DNA of 8,585 nt from Acidobacteriota bacterium (GTDB taxonomy: Bacteria > Acidobacteriota > Blastocatellia > Pyrinomonadales > Pyrinomonadaceae), in contig QHXH01000193.1 in assembly GCA_003222855.1 (NCBI GenBank), forward strand, positions 1-8,585, written 5' to 3'. A model generated the notes under the pieces. It was not told the origin of the DNA. It saw only the letters and a program-made list of their open reading frames with translations, and did no database searches. Position 1 is the first letter of the stretch. Every line of letters starts with the position of its first letter. Below are positions 5,110-8,585 of this stretch, one piece after another. The position numbers were made by a program, and so were the translations under genes.

Positions 5110-8100
5110 TTATGGCCCAAACCGCTGACGGTATTCAGCCGATTCGATAAAGGCCTTGACCATCTCAGCATCGAGAAAGTTGCCGTTGAAACTATTCAAC
5201 TTGTTGAGCCAGAAGTTGAATCCGGCAGTGTCCGGGTTTCGGCGCAGGAAACCGTAGTATTCCATCAGCACAAACATCGAATTGAATTCGGCAGCCCGGA
5301 AGGCGCTCTTTTCGGTAATCTTGCGCAGCACTGTGGCTCTCGTCCCGGTGTGGTTTGCCAATCCGTTTAGGAAGCCGTCACGCTCGGCTTGAGTGAAGTC
5401 AACGCCCGTGTTCAAGATCAGCGTGTTCACATATGTCTGATCGGACACTCCGCCGTAAGTATTGACGAAATCAGCGCGAGTCACAAAGTCGTTGTAGTAG
5501 GCGACCTTGTTGGCCTCGAGGATAGCTTCGGCTCCCGGCTGACCGAATACATAATTCAATCCAATCTGCTGGGCATCCCGCTCGAACCGGGCGAAATTCG
5601 GACGACTTCCGAACGTTACCTTGTTCGTCAGATAAGCAGTTCCGCCGGTCGCCTGGAATTCAATCGAGAAGAAGAAGGCAGCGGCGGTCACGATACGTGA
5701 GACGCGGATGCAGTCCGCTGCAGTCTGCCCCGCGGGACGCTGCGCCGGATCGTTACAGTGGTTAATGTTGTTGACCCAGAATGCCTTACCTGGCGGATCA
5801 GATGGCCGGTTCAAGAAGTCGCGATACAACTGCTCGACGAAAGCATCGCTATCGTCGACCGGATTGGTCGCCGGCTCAACGGCGTCATCGTTAATCGTGA
5901 CGGTCGCCGTGGATGGCAGTGCGAGCGTCGCGCCATTGCTTGGGTTAGAAAGTGTCACGGTAAAGGTCTCAGGACCTTCGACGTACGAGTCCTGAGTCGT
6001 CAGCACCTTGAACGTTTTGTCAGCGCCATCGCCCGCGGCAAAATTGATGCGGCCGAATCCGCTGGTGAAATCGCAACGCGACGATGCGATCGTGTTTCCA
6101 GGCGTAGGCGCGCACATGACCATGTTCGCTGGATCGCTGTCGTCGCTGGTCGCGAAGTCAACACTGACGGCCTGGGTAAGCGTGCCCTGACGCTGCACGG
6201 TAATCGTGGCCACTCCGCCTTCAGCCACGCTGTAGTTCGCCAGGCTGAACTTGAGATAGCCACCGGTCGGGTCGTCGTCGGCGATCGTCAGCACTGCGGT
6301 CGCCGGCGTGCCGGGTGCGCCCGAACCGCCGACGTTACTCAACGTCAGGTTTACAGTCTCGTTCGGCTCATTCAACAGATCATCAGTAATCGGGATGTTG
6401 ACGGTCTTACTCGTCTCGCCGCTGTTGAAAGTCACGGCCTGAGTAACTGTTGTATAGTCCGAGCCGGCCGTCGCTGTGCCGTTACTGGTAGCAAACTGAA
6501 CCGTCGCAGTTCCGGCACTGCCGCCGGTGCGGGTAATGGTAATGACGGCGGGGCCGGCATTCTCAGTAACCGTGTAAGTCGATGCGCTAAAGTGCACGTC
6601 ATTGACGGTGATGTTGACTGTGTCGGTATCCGACAAGGCGCCACCGCTGCCCGTGTTGCCCTGATCGTTCGTAACAATCTGCAGAGACGCGGCGCCGCTA
6701 AAACCGTTCGTTGGGGCGAAAGTCATCCCCTGCAGGGCCGAGTTGATACTTGCCAGCGTACCGGTAAAGGTCATGGTCGGATCCGCAGTTCCGTCTCCGA
6801 CGCTGAAAGCCAGGCCGGCGATCGTGCTCAACGTGATTGTGCCGTTGGTTGCGGTCAACGTCACGCGCACCGGGCTGACGCCCGCATCCACGTCGCTGAT
6901 CGAGATCAGATTCGCATTCGCTGTTGAGAAAGTCAGCGCACTGTTTTCAACGACCGTCTGTGGTCCAGGTACGTTATTGACGGGCGCATCGTTAACTGCG
7001 CTGACCGTGACGTTGAAGGTGCGTGTGACTGTCTGCACGCCGCCGTTCGCTGTGCCGCCGCCATCATTAATGGTTACGGTGATTGTCGCTGCGCCATTCT
7101 GATCTGCTAGCGGTGTGAACGAGATCGATCCGGTAGCGTTCGGCGAAGTGTAGTTCACCGTTGGGTTGGGAATTAACGCCGTGTTGTTCGAGACGGCCGT
7201 GATCATCAGGGTTTGGCTTTCGCCACCACCGGCGCTGATGCCGGTAAGATTCACGGTTTGCGCCGGCGCATCTTCGTTAATCGTCATGTCGCCCAACGGG
7301 TTGAGTGTCGGCGCGTCGTTGACCGCGGTGACATTGATCGTAAACATCTGCGGCGCCGAGGTATCGACACCTCCGTTACTGGTTCCGCCGTTGTCTTTGA
7401 GCACGACTGTAATCGTTGCCGAACCATTGGCATCGGGCGCTGGTGTGTAAGTCAGCGTTCCGGTGGGACTAATTGCCGGACCCGAGCTGAACAAGCCGGA
7501 GTTGGTATTGTTCGTTACTATGAACTGCGCCGTCTGCCCGGACTCTTGTGGCGGCCCTACTGAAATAGCGGTCGCGAAGTTGGCAACCGTCTGCGGACCG
7601 GCATCTTCAAGCACGCTTTGATTACCGGCGATAGCGAATGATGGTGCATCGTTCACTGAGTTAACTGTGATAGTGAAGTTCTGCGGTGTCGAAGTATCGT
7701 TGCCGCCATTGGCCACGCCGCCGTTATCCTTTAACACGACGGTAATCGTCGCCTGGCCATTAGCATTAGCCGCGGGTGTGTAAGACAAAGTGCCGCTGGG
7801 ATCAAGAGCCGGGATGGCACTGAAGAGTCCCGGATTTGTGTCGCCGGTCACCATGAATTGCACCGTCTGAGACGATTCGTTCGCCGGGCCGGGCGAAATG
7901 TTGAAAGCGAAGTTAGGAACGACTTGCGGTCCCGCATCTTCGTTAATCGTGTGATTGCCGGTAATGCCGAACGTAGGTGGATCATTCACTGAGCTCACGG
8001 CCACGTTTACATCCGCCGGATCTGAATCGATTCCGCTGGCGCTCACTTTGAACTTGAACAAGTCAGCGCCGCTAACATTAGCTGTGGGCGTATAAGTGAC

Positions 8101-8118
8101 CGTCGCCGTACAGGTCAT
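5110..8118 (-). CDS. Large secreted repeat protein, C-terminal part: cadherin-like, Calx-beta and DUF4214 domains
   Basis: C-terminal 1002 residues of a probable secreted or surface adhesin-like protein. Domains in order: remnant of a cadherin-like domain (1-47, CTATVTYTPTANVSG); three related repeats closing in AVNDAP/SVNDAP (about 48-158, 159-270, 271-379), each with a NEDA/LEDA opening and an ATITV(V)LKDNGG or INDGGG strand; a variant repeat (380-507, ENSALTF ... INSALQGMTFAPTNGFSG); two Calx-beta domains (about 509-617, VTENAG ... IADDD; 621-746, VAEGG ... INDD), a family known to bind Ca2+; and DUF4214 (about 757-1000, FVEQLYRDFLNRPSDPPG and YYGFLRRNPDTAGFNFW). There is no LPXTG or PEP-CTERM tail, so DUF4214 may be the retention or export module. 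The ATG at 8118 is not believable as a native start: it falls inside a domain, lacks a ribosome binding site, and overlaps the stop of the upstream frame. The gene is read as the downstream half of a frameshifted protein. Confidence 0.85.
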   Translation of the reverse strand: MTCTATVTYTPTANVSGADLFKFKVSASGIDSDPADVNVAVSSVNDPPTFGITGNHTINEDAGPQVVPNFAFNISPGPANESSQTVQFMVTGDTNPGLFSAIPALDPSGTLSYTPAANANGQATITVVLKDNGGVANGGNDTSTPQNFTITVNSVNDAPSFAIAGNQSVLEDAGPQTVANFATAISVGPPQESGQTAQFIVTNNTNSGLFSSGPAISPTGTLTYTPAPDANGSATITVVLKDNGGTSNGGVDTSAPQMFTINVTAVNDAPTLNPLGDMTINEDAPAQTVNLTGISAGGGESQTLMITAVSNNTALIPNPTVNYTSPNATGSISFTPLADQNGAATITVTINDGGGTANGGVQTVTRTFNVTVSAVNDAPVNNVPGPQTVVENSALTFSTANANLISISDVDAGVSPVRVTLTATNGTITLSTIAGLAFSVGDGTADPTMTFTGTLASINSALQGMTFAPTNGFSGAASLQIVTNDQGNTGSGGALSDTDTVNITVNDVHFSASTYTVTENAGPAVITITRTGGSAGTATVQFATSNGTATAGSDYTTVTQAVTFNSGETSKTVNIPITDDLLNEPNETVNLTLSNVGGSGAPGTPATAVLTIADDDPTGGYLKFSLANYSVAEGGVATITVQRQGTLTQAVSVDFATSDDSDPANMVMCAPTPGNTIASSRCDFTSGFGRINFAAGDGADKTFKVLTTQDSYVEGPETFTVTLSNPSNGATLALPSTATVTINDDAVEPATNPVDDSDAFVEQLYRDFLNRPSDPPGKAFWVNNINHCNDPAQRPAGQTAADCIRVSRIVTAAAFFFSIEFQATGGTAYLTNKVTFGSRPNFARFERDAQQIGLNYVFGQPGAEAILEANKVAYYNDFVTRADFVNTYGGVSDQTYVNTLILNTGVDFTQAERDGFLNGLANHTGTRATVLRKITEKSAFRAAEFNSMFVLMEYYGFLRRNPDTAGFNFWLNKLNSFNGNFLDAEMVKAFIESAEYRQRFGP
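6982..7977 (-). repeat. Three tandem diverged cadherin-like repeats within the surface protein
   Basis: Units of about 110 residues (330 bp) at 7977-7645, 7644-7309 and 7308-6982. The first two are clearly the closest pair: both contain EDAGPQ, NSGLFS or NPGLFS, ITVVLKDNGG and an NGG-x-DTS stretch. The third is shorter in places and has INEDAPAQTVNL. At DNA level the copies are visibly diverged, so this is old duplication, not recent expansion. Confidence 0.8.
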
Positions 8119-8585
8119 CGAAAGATTGTGAAGCTCAGGTTTGTGTTTTGCGAGTAGGTGCCCGTTAGCGTTATGCCGACGGGAGTATCTTCAGACGTCG
8201 TCGTTGGCTGAACAGCCGGAGGAACTGCTGTAGGCACACACCCGCCGGCACTCTGTGTTTCGTAGGCGCCGATGTCTGAGCCATCGCCACCGACGGCGTT
8301 TGAATAGACGGTATCAGCAAAATCAAACGGCCGGGTCCCACCACGCTGATCGGTTGTCAGTCCGAAAGCTTTGCCCTTGTCGATCGCCGGGCTGGTGCAC
8401 TGCAGGGAATGCGTGAACGTGGGACCGCCATTGTCAGCCAAAGGATTCAGCAGCGGAGCCTGGCCGGTAATGTCTGGACCAGCACCGTTTGGATTGATGG
8501 TCGCACCTGAAGTGCTCTGAATCAGATTGAACCCATCCGATTGCACCGTACCAGAGATGTCCGGGGCACTGAGTGCGGTGTTCGC
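8115..8585 (-). CDS. Surface protein, upstream part: choice-of-anchor Q domain, truncated by frameshift (5' end off right edge)
   Basis: The frame is open from the window edge to TGA at 8115-8117, so the true start lies outside; the GTG at 8546 is merely an internal codon. Residues read from the edge include SAPDISGTV and GFNLIQSTSGATI, then NPLADNGGPTFTHSL, SPAIDKG, TDQRGGTRP and SDIGAYE. This is the terminal signature of the choice-of-anchor Q domain, found at the end of secreted parallel beta-helix proteins. A proline/threonine linker follows, then the start of a cadherin-like domain (TTSEDTPVGITLTGTY ... NLSFTI), which ends abruptly at FR-stop. The second half of that domain appears in the other frame as CTATVTYTP. 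The two reading frames therefore encode one original protein. Confidence 0.85.
   Translation of the reverse strand, partial: ANTALSAPDISGTVQSDGFNLIQSTSGATINPNGAGPDITGQAPLLNPLADNGGPTFTHSLQCTSPAIDKGKAFGLTTDQRGGTRPFDFADTVYSNAVGGDGSDIGAYETQSAGGCVPTAVPPAVQPTTTSEDTPVGITLTGTYSQNTNLSFTIFR

Noticed and set aside
5758..6927. Long open frame of 389 codons on the plus strand
   Set aside because: It lies antisense to clear cadherin-like and Calx-beta domains, its product is arginine/valine-rich with no recognisable domain, and it has no promoter or ribosome binding site of its own. It is a shadow of repetitive GC-rich coding.
8115..8118. Programmed frameshift or translational coupling at ATGA
   Set aside because: No X-XXY-YYZ slippery site and no Shine-Dalgarno sequence before the ATG, and domain sequence appears missing, so a deletion explains it better.

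Overview
Every gene in this window is read from the minus strand. Six features suggest an acidobacterium of the Blastocatellia/Pyrinomonadaceae type: a secreted repeat protein built from choice-of-anchor Q, cadherin-like, Calx-beta and DUF4214 domains; a split AccC plus separate biotin-carrier gene; moderate-to-high GC; weak or absent Shine-Dalgarno sequences; zinc-ribbon membrane proteins; and degenerate heptanucleotide repeats between genes. This taxonomic call is an inference from gene content, not a search result.

In order of transcription (right to left): (1) 8585-5110, a large secreted or surface protein whose N-terminal part lies off the right edge. Its reading frame is broken at 8115-8118, inside the first cadherin-like domain. 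A hairpin at 5039-5087 looks like its terminator. (2) A consensus-like sigma70 promoter (4973-5002) followed by a CDP-alcohol phosphatidyltransferase (4938-4231) with a complete catalytic motif. (3) A probable operon starting near 4180: a zinc-ribbon membrane protein (4117-3224, TTG start), a small DUF3592-like protein (3217-2930), biotin carboxylase AccC (2745-1195) and a biotin-carrier-like protein (1191-829). (4) A HAD-family hydrolase (679-1) that runs off the left edge.

Two things stand out. First, two genes appear to have lost an internal segment. The biotin-carrier protein has its N-terminal region and the last strands of the biotinyl domain, but the middle, including the lysine that carries biotin, is absent. 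The surface protein has lost part of a cadherin-like domain and changed frame at the same spot. Either the locus has really decayed or the assembly has small collapses; reads would decide. Second, the two gaps flanking accC plus the carrier gene (670-804 and 2753-2937) are made of 7-bp-period degenerate repeats arranged as large inverted repeats, and one of them supplies the start region of the HAD gene.

I found no tRNA, rRNA, CRISPR array, transposase or recognisable defence system. I do not see a convincing new biological system here. The most unusual material is the heptad palindromes and the biotin carrier without a biotinylation site.
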